Positions 34,144 to 43,944 of a stretch of 54,692 nucleotides of DNA are shown here, piece by piece. This DNA comes from a bacterium 1XD42-1 (GTDB lineage Bacteria > Bacillota > Clostridia > Oscillospirales > Ruminococcaceae): contig RAZJ01000020.1 of NCBI GenBank assembly GCA_003612625.1, forward strand, positions 1 to 54,692. The letters are read 5' to 3'. Within the stretch, counting starts at the first letter, position 1. Each line of letters starts with the position of its first letter. Below the pieces are notes generated by a model that saw nothing but the letters and a program-made list of their open reading frames with translations, had not been told where the DNA came from and made no database searches. Made by a program: the position numbers and the translations under genes.

Positions 34144-34191
34144 AAAAAAAAGGCTTTGGAATCCTTGGAAAAAGGGTTCCTGGCCTTTTTT
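34144..34191. terminator. Terminator after carbamate kinase
   Basis: AAAAAGGC/GGCCTTTTT outer arms with GGAA/TTCC inside; convergent with the leftward flippase gene. Confidence 0.75.
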
Positions 34192-35218
34192 ATAGAACAC
34201 ATTTTATTTTATTCTGGCGTTTGGCGCCATTCCATAAAAAAGCTGTCCCTACGCAAATCGGCAAATAAAATGTGACAATCCGCCAGAGTAAAACAGCTAA
34301 AGCTAAAAGCTGGACAGGGAAAAACATAGCAAACATGGTATGGAAGCTATATTCTGCGCCTCCTGCCGCCCCAGGCAGCGGGACAAAAGAAGAAACATTC
34401 AATACAAAAGCCTGGGCCACCAGCATGGAAAAAATGGAATCCGGTTTCACATGGAAGCAACGGAGCAATGTATAAGGGATTAAAAAATAAGCAGTAAGCT
34501 GTACAGCAGATAAAATCCCCATTTTAGCCAAAAGCCGTTTATCCTTCCGGATGGCGGAAAAGCTGTTGTAAAAAAGTGCTGTCTGGCTTTTCATGGAGCT
34601 GTAAAGGGCCTCCGGATTCCGGATCAGCTTCATCCAGCTAAAAAAACGGATGATACTTTCTAAAAATTTTTCAGTCCCTTTGCGGCCGAAACAGATACAT
34701 AATAACCCCATAATAACGGCTGTATTGACCGCAAAGCCGGCCAGAACCAAATATTTCAATCCATGGATTTCATCAGAAAAATCCGCGAATTTAAACAATA
34801 AAGTAACAGAAGAATAAACCGTTAAAACAAACTGGTAAACTACAAACTTTACGGTTAAAGCGCAGGCACAAGAGCCTGCCGGGACGCCTGCCCGGCCCAT
34901 ATGAAGAACTTGTGCAGGCTGTCCGCCGCTGGCAAAAGGGGTAATGCAATTAAATAACTGCCCAATCATGGCTGTCTGTAAAGAATTGCGGAAAGGCTGA
35001 AAGGGATGGAACTGCTTCACGGATAAATGGAGGATTAGGGCTTCTAAAATCCAGTAGATCCCCATTAACCCGACAGCAGCTCCCAGCCAGACAGGGCTTG
35101 CCGCTGTCAATGCTTCCCACAAGCCTTTTGCTCCGTCTACCCGGAACACATAAACAAAAGTAATAACCAATATAAGAGAAATAATAATGAAATTTAATTT
35201 TTTACATTTCATAAACAC
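34190..35218 (-). CDS. Flippase-like membrane protein, LPG synthase TM family (342 aa)
   Basis: About eight membrane helices of the lysylphosphatidylglycerol-synthase transmembrane (UPF0104-like) type: FNCITPFASGGQPAQVLHMG and FVPLPGAAGGAEYSFHTMFA are characteristic. It lacks the cytosolic synthase domain of MprF, so it likely moves a lipid or is an accessory factor. The adjacent glycosyltransferase gene ends one base away (35219), pointing to a glycolipid substrate. Start at 35218 directly follows that gene's stop. Confidence 0.85.
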   Translation of the reverse strand: MFMKCKKLNFIIISLILVITFVYVFRVDGAKGLWEALTAASPVWLGAAVGLMGIYWILEALILHLSVKQFHPFQPFRNSLQTAMIGQLFNCITPFASGGQPAQVLHMGRAGVPAGSCACALTVKFVVYQFVLTVYSSVTLLFKFADFSDEIHGLKYLVLAGFAVNTAVIMGLLCICFGRKGTEKFLESIIRFFSWMKLIRNPEALYSSMKSQTALFYNSFSAIRKDKRLLAKMGILSAVQLTAYFLIPYTLLRCFHVKPDSIFSMLVAQAFVLNVSSFVPLPGAAGGAEYSFHTMFAMFFPVQLLALAVLLWRIVTFYLPICVGTAFLWNGAKRQNKIKCVL

Positions 35219-36301
35219 TCACTTCATTTTAGCAGGCATAAGGGCCTGGAGCCATCCCGGATGGCAGTCCAATACTTTTTCCCGGATTAAATCTTTATAA
35301 AAATTTTCCCACATGGTCTGCACATGGGCCTCATTATAAAAATCATGGCCTTTTGCAGATTTTTCTTTTGCCTGGCTATAATAAACCGGATCTTGGGATA
35401 AACGGAGCAGCTCCTGTTGGAATCCCGTTTGATCCTCCGCTTTCAAATAAAAATCAAAAAGGATTTTTGGGTAAATATCCAAATCCCGCAGCAGGATTGG
35501 CAGTCCGCAGCACATTGCTTCTAAAATGGTCATAGGGAATAATTCCCCATAAGAAGGCAAAAACATAACATCTCCAAGATTATAAAAATCATTCATTTTT
35601 TCCCTGGGAAGGATGCCTGGAAAAAATAAATTTTCCGGATGGGATTGTAAAAGCTGTGAAATTTCGGTATAGCCTTCTGTAATTTTGCCAAAAGAAAACC
35701 CGCCTGCCCAAACGAACTGTACTTTTGGAAGGTTCCCGGCTAAATCAGCAAAATCTATAACACCTTTACGAGTCTGAAGCTGTCCGGCGCAAACAACTGT
35801 GAAGCGGTTGGGATCTAAGCCGTAAGAAATGCGCAAAGCCTTTTTTTCTTCAGAAGAAAGGGGATAAAATTCTTTAGACGATACATAATTCGGGATATAT
35901 GTAATTTTATCCTTTTCAATTCCATAAGCTTCTAATTTTTCGATAAAATAAGGATTTACTGTAACAAGCCGGTCCATACTTTTATAAAACAGAATCAGAT
36001 ACCGGTAAAAAATTTTCCGGGCCAGCTTCGGCAGATGCAAGCTGTCATCTACTGTTTCCGGTAAAAAATGAACATATCCTACGGTTTTCCCTTTCATTTT
36101 CATCCAGGGAATCCCTAAAAAATAACTGGGATTTACAGTATGATAATGGGTAATATCGGCACAGCCAAAGGAATTTTCGTGAATTTCAAAATCCTCCAGT
36201 TCCTTTACCAGATTCACCATTTCATAATATGCAGAAAGTACCCCATGACCTTCCACAGCACTAGCTCCTGAACGCATATTGATTGTATATTTTTTATTCA
36301 T
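35219..36301 (-). CDS. GT4 glycosyltransferase, glycolipid type (360 aa)
   Basis: GT-B fold family 4 transferase. C-terminal donor site: FTVVCAGQLQTRKGVIDFAD, then SYGELFPMTILEAMCCGLPI with the E-x7-E motif. The N-terminal acceptor part has SGASAVEGHGVLSAYYEM. It resembles diacylglycerol glucosyltransferases, and pairing with a flippase-like protein supports a glycolipid anchor role; the sugar is not certain. Start at 36301 follows AGGAGAAGCC at a distance of about 8 bases; the frame to 36346 has no ribosome site. Confidence 0.88.
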   Translation of the reverse strand: MNKKYTINMRSGASAVEGHGVLSAYYEMVNLVKELEDFEIHENSFGCADITHYHTVNPSYFLGIPWMKMKGKTVGYVHFLPETVDDSLHLPKLARKIFYRYLILFYKSMDRLVTVNPYFIEKLEAYGIEKDKITYIPNYVSSKEFYPLSSEEKKALRISYGLDPNRFTVVCAGQLQTRKGVIDFADLAGNLPKVQFVWAGGFSFGKITEGYTEISQLLQSHPENLFFPGILPREKMNDFYNLGDVMFLPSYGELFPMTILEAMCCGLPILLRDLDIYPKILFDFYLKAEDQTGFQQELLRLSQDPVYYSQAKEKSAKGHDFYNEAHVQTMWENFYKDLIREKVLDCHPGWLQALMPAKMK

Positions 36302-36508
36302 AAAATTTGGCTTCTCCTGTATCAGTTGTATTATTCGTACTAGCACAGTTATACAATATCATACCCTGCCAAAAATTGCAACCCTTTTTCTGATGTTGTA
36401 AGAATCTTTTAAGGAAAATGACAGATATGTAAGATTTCTGTAAAAAAGGCGTTTCTATTATTGATATGACGCAAATAATAGGCCTGTAACAGATCATTTT
36501 TGATAGGA

Positions 36509-36537
36509 TTGCGAAAATAACCGCTGAATGGTATAAT
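36509..36537 (+). promoter_or_regulatory. Promoter of NusG-II gene
   Basis: TTGCGA (36509-36514), 17-bp spacer ending TGG, TATAAT (36532-36537). Confidence 0.7.
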
Positions 36538-36576
36538 ACAAAAAAAGATAAAAAAACAGGAAAGAAAGGAAAAAAT

Positions 36577-36957
36577 ATGGAGAAAGGCCGTGGAAAACAG
36601 GCCCGCCGGATAGAATGGATCACATTCGCTTTTGCGCTTATAGTATGCCTGATTGCAGGCTGGAAAATATACCGTCCCCGGATGGGGGAAGAAACGGTTG
36701 CTGTCATTACAGTAGATGGAAAAGAGATAGAACGTATCCCCTTGTCACAAGCGGAAAATAAAACCTTTTCCATACAGGGAAAAACAGGAAAACCTGTTTC
36801 CTTTGAAATCCAGGATCAGGCCATCCGTTTTATCCAGGTAGACTGCCCCGATCATCTTTGTGAAAAGGCTGGCTGGTGTAAGGAACCGGGGCAGCGGGCA
36901 ATTTGTATGCCAAACCGTACCGCTTTAATTTGTTACAGCTCAAAAGAATTATCTTGA
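36577..36957 (+). CDS. NusG domain II-containing membrane-anchored protein (126 aa)
   Basis: One N-terminal membrane helix (FAFALIVCLIAGWKI), then a NusG domain II (PF07009) on the outer side: VITVDGKEIERIPLSQ, FIQVDCPDHLCEKAGWC and RAICMPNRT. Three of the conserved Cys residues are spaced as is usual. These proteins often accompany quinone/Rnf or FAD:protein FMN transferase genes, but here it stands alone. Start follows GAAAGAAAGGAAAAAAT. Function unknown. Confidence 0.85.
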   Translation: MEKGRGKQARRIEWITFAFALIVCLIAGWKIYRPRMGEETVAVITVDGKEIERIPLSQAENKTFSIQGKTGKPVSFEIQDQAIRFIQVDCPDHLCEKAGWCKEPGQRAICMPNRTALICYSSKELS

Positions 36958-36966
36958 AGAAATAAT

Positions 36967-36999
36967 AAAAAGCCTCCGGAAATGTTCCGGAAGCTTTTT
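36967..36999. terminator. Bidirectional terminator
   Basis: AAAAAGC/GCTTTTT outer and TCCGGAA/TTCCGGA inner arms, 3-base loop. Confidence 0.9.
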
Positions 37000-37021
37000 A
37001 TTGTTTTGCTGAAATCCTTTT

Positions 37022-38851
37022 TTAATACATATCAGCAGACTGCATATCTAAAAGGGGATGTTCCTCATAAGAATCCGCTTGGACAGAAGAAGCAGATGGA
37101 ATGGAAGGAATATGACGGGAAGACATGCCGCCAGGAAGGGCAGATGCACCAGAATCGGAATTCCGCAGACGGAAACGGCCGATTAAAGTTTTCAGCACCT
37201 GGGCCTGGCTGGACAGTTCCTCACTGGCAGCAGCAGATTCTTCTGCGGTTGCAGAGTTTGTCTGGACAACGCTGGAAATCTGATCAATCCCTGTGGTCAC
37301 TTGGACAACGGCTTCTGCCTGGGTGGTAGAAGCGGCGGAAATTTGATCCACTGTTGCAGCTACCTGCTGAATGCCTTCCATGACGTTTTCCAAAGAAGTT
37401 GCGGTACTGCCGGCAATAGACGTACCTTTTTCCACTGCCGCTAAAGAAGCTTCGATTAAAGCAGAAGTATTTTTAGAGGCTTCCGCACTCTTGCTGGCCA
37501 GATTACGCACTTCGTCAGCAACCACGGCAAATCCTTTGCCTGCTGCTCCGGCACGGGCTGCTTCTACGGCAGCATTTAAGGCTAAAATGTTGGTTTGGAA
37601 TGCAATATCTTCGATTGTTTTAATGATTTTTCCAATTTGGCTGGAGCTGTCGCTGATATCAGCCATGGCAGCAACCATTTCCTGCATCCGGCGGTTGCTT
37701 TCCCGGGCTTCATTTTCCACATTTTTGGCCTCGTCATTTGCTTCATGGGCATTTTCAGCATTCTTTGTAATTTGAGCAGAAATATCATTGATGGTTGCTG
37801 CCAATTCCTGAACCGAACTAGCCTGTTCGGTAGCGCCCTGGCTCAAGGCCTGGGCGCCTGAAGAAACCTGATCCGCGCCGCTGGCTACCTGATCAGAAGC
37901 CTGGTTAATCCGGCCCAGTGTATCATTCATAGTATTGGAAATATTGGTCAGGGCATCTTTGATTTTAGAAAATTCACCAGCATAATCATAGGTAAGCTTA
38001 AATAACAGGTTACCGCCGGCAATTTCATTTAAAACCTGGGAGATTTCATCAATATATTTAATATAATCCTGTAACCGGACTACGGTCTGGTTGAAATTCG
38101 TAGCCAGTGTTCCCAGTTCATCCTTAGACTGGTAATGAATGGATTCGCTGAGGTTGCCTTTTGCAATTTCCTTAGCTACATGGTCAATTTCAGAAATGGG
38201 TTTTAAGATACTGCGAACCAGGATTGCTGAAAAACAGCCGCCCAGCAAGATACAAACGACCAATGCAATGGTTAAATTTCTGGTAGCCAAATTATACAGC
38301 TGATCGCCTTTTGTGCTGGCTCTCTGCGCATCCTGCCGGTTAAAGTTTACCAAAGCTTCTACCGCAGCGCAGGCTGCATCATATTCGACTTTTGGCTGGC
38401 CCAGCATATAAGCGCCTGCCTCAGCCACTTTATTTGCGCTGCTCAGCTCTATAATATGATTGTGGTGCTGCATATAATTGTTCCATGCTGTTTGGGCATT
38501 CTGAAGCAATTGGCGGTCTTCATCACTGACCGTATACTGAGCATAAGAATTGAAATTATCCTGGATTTTCGGGGCTAGTTCTGTCAGATTTTTTTCAAAA
38601 TTGTCTTTCGTTGCTTTATCTGTCGATACCACATGTCCATAAGTATTTAAGCGGAAATCCGAAGTAAAAGTATCAATTTCTTCTGCAAGTACAACGGCAG
38701 GCAGGCATGTATCACTAATGAAATTGCTGTTGCTGTTCAAGCTGTTCATGCAAATCATTGATACAACACTCATTGCCACTGTGACAATCAATAAAAATAC
38801 TGTCAAAAGAAGCAATTTTACCCGGATTTTTAAATTTTTCAACATTAACAC
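37022..38851 (-). CDS. Methyl-accepting chemotaxis protein (609 aa)
   Basis: Membrane helix 1 ([20 protein letters not shown]), a four-helix-bundle sensor (about 35-185), membrane helix 2 ([20 protein letters not shown]), HAMP domains (about 212-310), and a signalling domain with the hairpin tip [20 protein letters not shown] and [20 protein letters not shown]. It should sense an external cue and signal to CheA; no che genes lie nearby. The next gene on this strand codes for a cyclic-di-GMP protein. The tail ends with no CheR-binding pentapeptide of the xWxxF type. Confidence 0.95.
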   Translation of the reverse strand: MLMLKNLKIRVKLLLLTVFLLIVTVAMSVVSMICMNSLNSNSNFISDTCLPAVVLAEEIDTFTSDFRLNTYGHVVSTDKATKDNFEKNLTELAPKIQDNFNSYAQYTVSDEDRQLLQNAQTAWNNYMQHHNHIIELSSANKVAEAGAYMLGQPKVEYDAACAAVEALVNFNRQDAQRASTKGDQLYNLATRNLTIALVVCILLGGCFSAILVRSILKPISEIDHVAKEIAKGNLSESIHYQSKDELGTLATNFNQTVVRLQDYIKYIDEISQVLNEIAGGNLLFKLTYDYAGEFSKIKDALTNISNTMNDTLGRINQASDQVASGADQVSSGAQALSQGATEQASSVQELAATINDISAQITKNAENAHEANDEAKNVENEARESNRRMQEMVAAMADISDSSSQIGKIIKTIEDIAFQTNILALNAAVEAARAGAAGKGFAVVADEVRNLASKSAEASKNTSALIEASLAAVEKGTSIAGSTATSLENVMEGIQQVAATVDQISAASTTQAEAVVQVTTGIDQISSVVQTNSATAEESAAASEELSSQAQVLKTLIGRFRLRNSDSGASALPGGMSSRHIPSIPSASSVQADSYEEHPLLDMQSADMY

Positions 38852-38976
38852 CCCTTAATTTTTAAAGCTGGTTTGCAGCTTTAAATTTTACTATATCACC
38901 CTTTCCCCAGGAAATCAAGAAAAAAGAAGGAATTATTTACCTGATTTGTTATATTTTTTCACATATTCCAAAAAAA

Positions 38977-41082
38977 TCACTTGCGCAAATATTTTTCTTC
39001 AAATTCCTTGCGGGGCAAAGGACGGCTGTATAAATAGCCTTGTGCGCCGTCAAATCCCAGTTCCTGAAGGACAGCTTCCTGGGCTTTTGTTTCGACACCT
39101 TCCGCCACCAGATGAATCCCAATTTGATGGCACATGACACAAATAGAACGGATAACAGCACAAGCTTTCTGATGATCCGGCACCTTGGAAATAAGGCTCT
39201 TATCAATTTTCAAAGCATCAAATTCCAGTGCCGTAAATAATGATAAGTTTGCATTTTTTACACCAAAATCATCAATAGAAACAGAAAAACCACTTTTCCG
39301 GGTTTCTTCAATGACACGGGTAAAGTTATAGCTGTCATCTTCTTTTATGGTTTCAGTTACTTCAATTTCTATCAGGTTTTTAGGAATCCCATACTGCTCT
39401 ACCGTTTCCTGTAAACGCCTTTGGAATCCGCTTTCCGTCAAGGTATATCTGGAAAAGTTCACCGATACAGGGGATAAGGGTAGCCCTTCTGCTTGCCAGC
39501 GGGATAAATAGGCACATACCCGGTCAAACACATGGAAATCGATCCGGCTGATCATACGGGAGCGCTCCAGCAGGGGAATAAACCGGTCTGGGGCTACAAT
39601 AACATTTTCCGGGGTCCGCAGCCGTACCAAAGCTTCAGCCCCAATAAGCTTCCCATTCTGAATGGATACCTTGGGCTGGAAATAGACTAAGAAACGGCCT
39701 TCCCGAATGACTTTCTGCAAATTTTCCGGCTGGGCCAGCCCTAAAATATCATCTGTAACAACTGGATGATGAATACCAGTATCCTGATGGTATTTTTTCT
39801 TGTTGGCAGCCATCATTTCGTCAGCTTCAAAGATAATACGCTGTATGGCGGAACATTCCCTTGCCCACTGATGGCCAATGGAAGCATGACATTCTACATT
39901 TTTTTCAATGAGGGAACCAAGCTCCTGCACCTTGGAATCCAGTTTTTCCCGGGATATGGAACGGCAAATGACAATAAATTCATCACCGCTGGAACGGTAT
40001 ATGTTTCCAGATCCAAACAGGGATTTCAGGGTTTCTGTCATGGCAATCAGAACCCGATCCCCAAAGGCCTGGCCTTTTTCATCATTGATCTGCTTCATAT
40101 TGTTAATGTCGATCCGGGCAACGCCTACGGATTCCGGAAGGCTGATAAACAGCTCTAAATCCCTGGAAAAAGCACTGCGGTTCAATGCGCCTGTCAAAGG
40201 ATCAAAATAGCTTAAGGTTTCCCGCATAATCTGATCTTCCCGGCGGCACAATCCTGCCGAAAGCAGGTAAGCTAAAACATGGACTAATTTAGAAATATTT
40301 TCTAGTTTCTGGGCAGACGGATTGTCGACGCCAAGATATCCCAGAAGTTTTTTTCCTTGCTCCAAAGGAATAGCCATCATACGCTGAATGCCTTGTTCAT
40401 TGAAAAGCTCCGCACATTCATCCGGATACTTTTCTTTCAGATGATCCAATGTTGACATGGTAATATCATCCGTATCATGAAACAGGGAATTAAGCTGTTC
40501 GTCCTGGGGGACAGGCATATTCTGCAATGCTGCAATCTGGGATTCAATCCCCGGGGCGCACCATTCATGGGTATTGCTCATAATCCCATTATGGATTTCA
40601 AATATGTATACCCGGTCTGCTTCCAGATAGGCGCCGATTTTTTCTAAAGCCCGGTCAATCGCCTGCTCCAAATCCGTATCTCCTAATATATGCAGGAGCT
40701 TGGCACATTCCAAAAGGACTTCCTGTCCTTCCATCCCATTCTTTAATGCGTTCTTTTCCTTTTCGGATTCGGTTACATTAACTGCAAGGGCTAAACAGGC
40801 GGGCCGTCCCTCCCATTCTGTCTGTTTGCTTTTAATGGCATAATGGAGGCTTGTAGCAGGATCTGTAAAGTTCCATGACACAAAATCCTTTTGCCGCAAT
40901 TCTTTATTGGGACATTCTTCACAAGGGGTTTCCCGGTGACGGATTACATGGTAGCATTTTTTCCCTTCAAACTCTTTTGCATCAAAACTTTTTCGGCCTG
41001 CTGTATTCATATATAGCAGGTCATGGTTTTCCAGGTCTACCACATAAACCATCTCTGAAATCTCATTCAGTAGGTCAAGCAT
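38977..41082 (-). CDS. PAS-GAF-GGDEF-EAL protein, probable c-di-GMP phosphodiesterase (701 aa)
   Basis: Order: PAS-like sensor (1-115), GAF-like domain (about 125-270), GGDEF domain (275-430) with degenerate SSGDEF, and EAL domain (435-700). EAL features are intact: AEALVRL, EVTETIKEDD, SIDDFG, LKIDKSLIS, AEGVETKAQE and QGYLYSRPL. GGDEF reads SGDEF, so it may be weak or regulatory, making the protein mostly a phosphodiesterase. A CEECPNKE Cys cluster in the PAS part may bind a metal or cofactor. Start at 41082 follows GGAAAGGAAGAATGTT; the TTG at 41100 lies before the ribosome site. Confidence 0.92.
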   Translation of the reverse strand: MLDLLNEISEMVYVVDLENHDLLYMNTAGRKSFDAKEFEGKKCYHVIRHRETPCEECPNKELRQKDFVSWNFTDPATSLHYAIKSKQTEWEGRPACLALAVNVTESEKEKNALKNGMEGQEVLLECAKLLHILGDTDLEQAIDRALEKIGAYLEADRVYIFEIHNGIMSNTHEWCAPGIESQIAALQNMPVPQDEQLNSLFHDTDDITMSTLDHLKEKYPDECAELFNEQGIQRMMAIPLEQGKKLLGYLGVDNPSAQKLENISKLVHVLAYLLSAGLCRREDQIMRETLSYFDPLTGALNRSAFSRDLELFISLPESVGVARIDINNMKQINDEKGQAFGDRVLIAMTETLKSLFGSGNIYRSSGDEFIVICRSISREKLDSKVQELGSLIEKNVECHASIGHQWARECSAIQRIIFEADEMMAANKKKYHQDTGIHHPVVTDDILGLAQPENLQKVIREGRFLVYFQPKVSIQNGKLIGAEALVRLRTPENVIVAPDRFIPLLERSRMISRIDFHVFDRVCAYLSRWQAEGLPLSPVSVNFSRYTLTESGFQRRLQETVEQYGIPKNLIEIEVTETIKEDDSYNFTRVIEETRKSGFSVSIDDFGVKNANLSLFTALEFDALKIDKSLISKVPDHQKACAVIRSICVMCHQIGIHLVAEGVETKAQEAVLQELGFDGAQGYLYSRPLPRKEFEEKYLRK

Positions 41083-41232
41083 AACATTCTTCCTTTCCAA
41101 ATTAAAATTTTATTACGCCCAAATGGGAATGTATTTCTTCCCATCTATATTCTATTCTTTTTCATTCTACCATTTTCCCAGTAAAATGTCCATTAGGATT
41201 TTGCAAAATTTTTCCGTATTGGGATATTTTGT

Positions 41233-41279
41233 AAAAAGCCTGTTCCAATTCCTTCCAGGAATCCAAACAGGCTTTTTTT
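41233..41279. terminator. Terminator after foldase gene
   Basis: AAAAAGCCTGTT/AACAGGCTTTTTTT arms with internal GGAATT pairing; works in both directions. Confidence 0.85.
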
Positions 41280-41285
41280 GTAATA

Positions 41286-42335
41286 TTAACTTAGTTTTAA
41301 CTTTTCAGGCGTGTACCGCTGAAGGGCTTTTTCATTCCATTGGGCAGCCAGAGAATTACCCCATTCTGTAATCTGCTCGTTAAAAGTATCCTGTCGGAGC
41401 TGCCGGGTCAGAGGCTCCCGCTGTGCCTCAAAATCTTTTGGATCGCTGTTGGCGTCATAACGGACAAATAAATAAGAAGCATTTTCTGTTTCCGTTTTAA
41501 CAGGCTTCCCAATTTCTGCTGCAAAGATGGCTTCTAATAAAGGTTCTTCCAGACCGGAAGTATCCCGCAGTACAAACGTATAAGAAGCACCAGCTTCCGG
41601 TTTTTCAACAGAATCCGGATCTTCTGCATTTTCCCGCAGAGCCTGATAATAGACTTCTTCCATGGCGATCCCGTCTTCCAGCTCCTTATAATACTGGTTG
41701 ATAGCATCCTTGGCTTTTTTATTTTCTTCCTCTTTTACAGCCTCGTCGGAATCAAAACTGAGGTTCCGGGTGATCAAAATGATTTTTGCCACATCTTTGT
41801 TATATTTGTCTTTTAATTCACTTTCCGGAACCGGATCGGTTCCGTCTTTTCCATAAATCGCTTCAAACAGTTCTGCACGCTTTGTAATATTTGCCACTGC
41901 CATCCGGTATGAATTTTTGGAAATACCATTGTTTTCATACATTTCCCGAATATACTCCCAGTACATTTCAGTCATGGAATCTGTTTGGGCTTCATCTTCT
42001 TCCGAAAGGACAACCCCTAATTCTTTGCATTTTTGTTCCACAGCCAGATATTCATTTAATTCACCCCGGGCTTTTTCGGTAATCATTTGCGGCACGGGAA
42101 CACTGTCAATTTGTTCTTTTAATGGATTTTCGGGTTTTTCACCATCTTCTCCCGTCAGTTCCCCTGTTACATTATAATAGGCATCCTGCATGAAATACAA
42201 ATATACGCCTGCTGGTACAGTATCTTCCCCTGCTTTTGCAATCCACATGGTATCCTGTCCTGTATGGCAGGCTGCCAGCCCTGTACAAAGTCCTATTGCT
42301 AAAAATCCTGATAAAAGCTTCTGTGCTGCCTTCAT
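41286..42335 (-). CDS. PrsA/SurA-like foldase lipoprotein (349 aa)
   Basis: Lipoprotein signal with lipobox LAAC (about residues 20-23), then a SurA_N-like chaperone domain (LNEYLAVEQKCKELGVVLSE, EMYWEYIREMYENNGIS) and a PPIase-like region (about 230-300). It should help fold exported proteins on the outer membrane face. The parvulin core is weak and lacks clear active residues, so isomerase activity is doubtful. Start ATG follows a clean AGGAGGAAATAAAAAA. Confidence 0.8.
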   Translation of the reverse strand: MKAAQKLLSGFLAIGLCTGLAACHTGQDTMWIAKAGEDTVPAGVYLYFMQDAYYNVTGELTGEDGEKPENPLKEQIDSVPVPQMITEKARGELNEYLAVEQKCKELGVVLSEEDEAQTDSMTEMYWEYIREMYENNGISKNSYRMAVANITKRAELFEAIYGKDGTDPVPESELKDKYNKDVAKIILITRNLSFDSDEAVKEEENKKAKDAINQYYKELEDGIAMEEVYYQALRENAEDPDSVEKPEAGASYTFVLRDTSGLEEPLLEAIFAAEIGKPVKTETENASYLFVRYDANSDPKDFEAQREPLTRQLRQDTFNEQITEWGNSLAAQWNEKALQRYTPEKLKLS

Positions 42336-42473
42336 TTTTTTATTTCCTCCTAAATAACGCTGAATGGCGGGGTTCTCCCGCCTCAGTACCCCTTATTATA
42401 CATGAGCAATTACCAAAAGTCTATAACAATTTCAAAAAGAACCGTAAAATTACTGGGAAACAGCAAAAATAAA

Positions 42474-42513
42474 ACCTCTGTGGGACTTCTTTTCAGAGAA
42501 GTTCCACAGAGGC
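42474..42513 (-). terminator. Terminator of Asp-rich secreted protein gene
   Basis: ACCTCTGTGG/CCACAGAGG outer arms with ACTTCT/AGAAGT inside; T-rich for leftward transcription. Confidence 0.8.
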
Positions 42514-42529
42514 TGCGGGAAAGAACAGA

Positions 42530-43912
42530 TTAGTCGTCTTCAAATTCAATTTTGATAGAGCCTGTTTTCACTGGATAACGGCTGCTGGAAGGACGGAACC
42601 GGAAGCTAATGCTGGTGCCCAAGGTAGCGCTTTCCCTTGAAGTCAGTTCATAATCCCCGTCAATTTCGTCGTCATCATTGTCGTCAAAAGCGGTTACATA
42701 GCTGTCAATATCATCTTCGTCGATTACATCACCGACAGTATAATCCCGGCGTTCGCTCCGGTCAAAATCAACTTCCAGTTTATCAATTTCAAAATAATAT
42801 TTCCGGCTGCCCCGGCTGCTGGAGCTGTAACGGTCGTTATAATAATCATCGTCGTCATCATCTACAACAATCCGGATATTTCCCCGTACTTCGCCATAAT
42901 CATCATTGTCTGCTTCAAAAGCAAAACGGTAAGATCCGGAACGGGTTAAAGTGGTATTTTCACTGCTGACCCAGTAGGCATCCCCGTAAACACGGCGGCC
43001 TGTTTTGCGGTCATAGGCCCGGACACTGTTTTGCAAATCATTGCGCAGGCTCCGTAAATCATCCCGATAATTTGCATAAATGGTGGAAGCCGTCAGCCGT
43101 AAATCGCCGCTAGTAGAAGTGGTAGAAGTATTGGAACGGGAAGTGATATAACTGGTATTATAAGTATTGCCCCGGTCGATAATCAGCCCGGATTTGCTGC
43201 GGGCTATGCTGGTGCCGCTGGCCAGGGAAGATTTATTGGTTAAAGAAGTGGTTTGTACAACACCGGAACCGTTTACCAAAGATTTTGTATTTTTCTCTAA
43301 GGTTTTCACAGAACCATTGGCAGTGATCATGGAATTATTGTTTACCATCCGGGCCCGGGTTACAGTAGCACCTTTTTCTACAATGACATCTGCGGCAGCT
43401 TCTACATTTACAGTACCAGCCCGGCCATAAATATGGGTTTCAACAGGGGCATTCAATGTTAAAGTAGAAACATTGGACTGGGAATCGGTTATCAGGGAAA
43501 CACTGCCGCCCAAAGAGCTTTGAGCAGTAATCGAATTATAGGTACCGCCAAACTGGACTGTCCGCTGATCTCCCAATGTAACAGAAGAAGTCCGTCCATT
43601 CTGGTTGACAAAGCTGACAAGAAGGTTATTGTTGGAATTGATAGATAATGTAATATCAGAAGAACGCATGGGATAGGTTCCCACCTGGACGCCGTTTTTA
43701 ATAAAATTCAGGGAGCCTTCCGCAGCAGACACGCTGTATAAATGGGCAGGGACACTGGGAGTTGCGGCAGGAAGGGCTGTTGCGGCAACAGCCGAATCTT
43801 CAGTAGGCGTGTTGGCAACCGTAGTGGCTGCACAGGCAAAGCCTGGGATGGACAGGGAAAGCATACATGCCGCAGCAAAAGCTGTACACTTTTTTGGATT
43901 CAGGGATAACAT
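42530..43912 (-). CDS. Secreted Asp-rich surface protein (460 aa)
   Basis: Signal peptide in residues 1-28 (LNPKKCTAFAAACMLSLSIP, cut after ACA). Residues 60-270 hold beta-strand-rich sequence with many Asn, Ser and Thr (QSSLGGSVSLITDSQSNVST, then a parallel-helix-like polarity). The C-terminal 180 residues are very acidic, with blocks such as VVDDDDDDYYND and DDNDDDEIDGDYELTSRES, suggesting calcium binding. No cell-wall anchor or SLH domain is evident. Start at 43912 follows AAGGAGGATTTTCC. It lies between a MATE transporter and a foldase gene, and may need that foldase. Family not recognised. Confidence 0.75.
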   Translation of the reverse strand: MLSLNPKKCTAFAAACMLSLSIPGFACAATTVANTPTEDSAVAATALPAATPSVPAHLYSVSAAEGSLNFIKNGVQVGTYPMRSSDITLSINSNNNLLVSFVNQNGRTSSVTLGDQRTVQFGGTYNSITAQSSLGGSVSLITDSQSNVSTLTLNAPVETHIYGRAGTVNVEAAADVIVEKGATVTRARMVNNNSMITANGSVKTLEKNTKSLVNGSGVVQTTSLTNKSSLASGTSIARSKSGLIIDRGNTYNTSYITSRSNTSTTSTSGDLRLTASTIYANYRDDLRSLRNDLQNSVRAYDRKTGRRVYGDAYWVSSENTTLTRSGSYRFAFEADNDDYGEVRGNIRIVVDDDDDDYYNDRYSSSSRGSRKYYFEIDKLEVDFDRSERRDYTVGDVIDEDDIDSYVTAFDDNDDDEIDGDYELTSRESATLGTSISFRFRPSSSRYPVKTGSIKIEFEDD

Positions 43913-43944
43913 GGAAAATCCTCCTTTTGGAAAAGAATACAATT

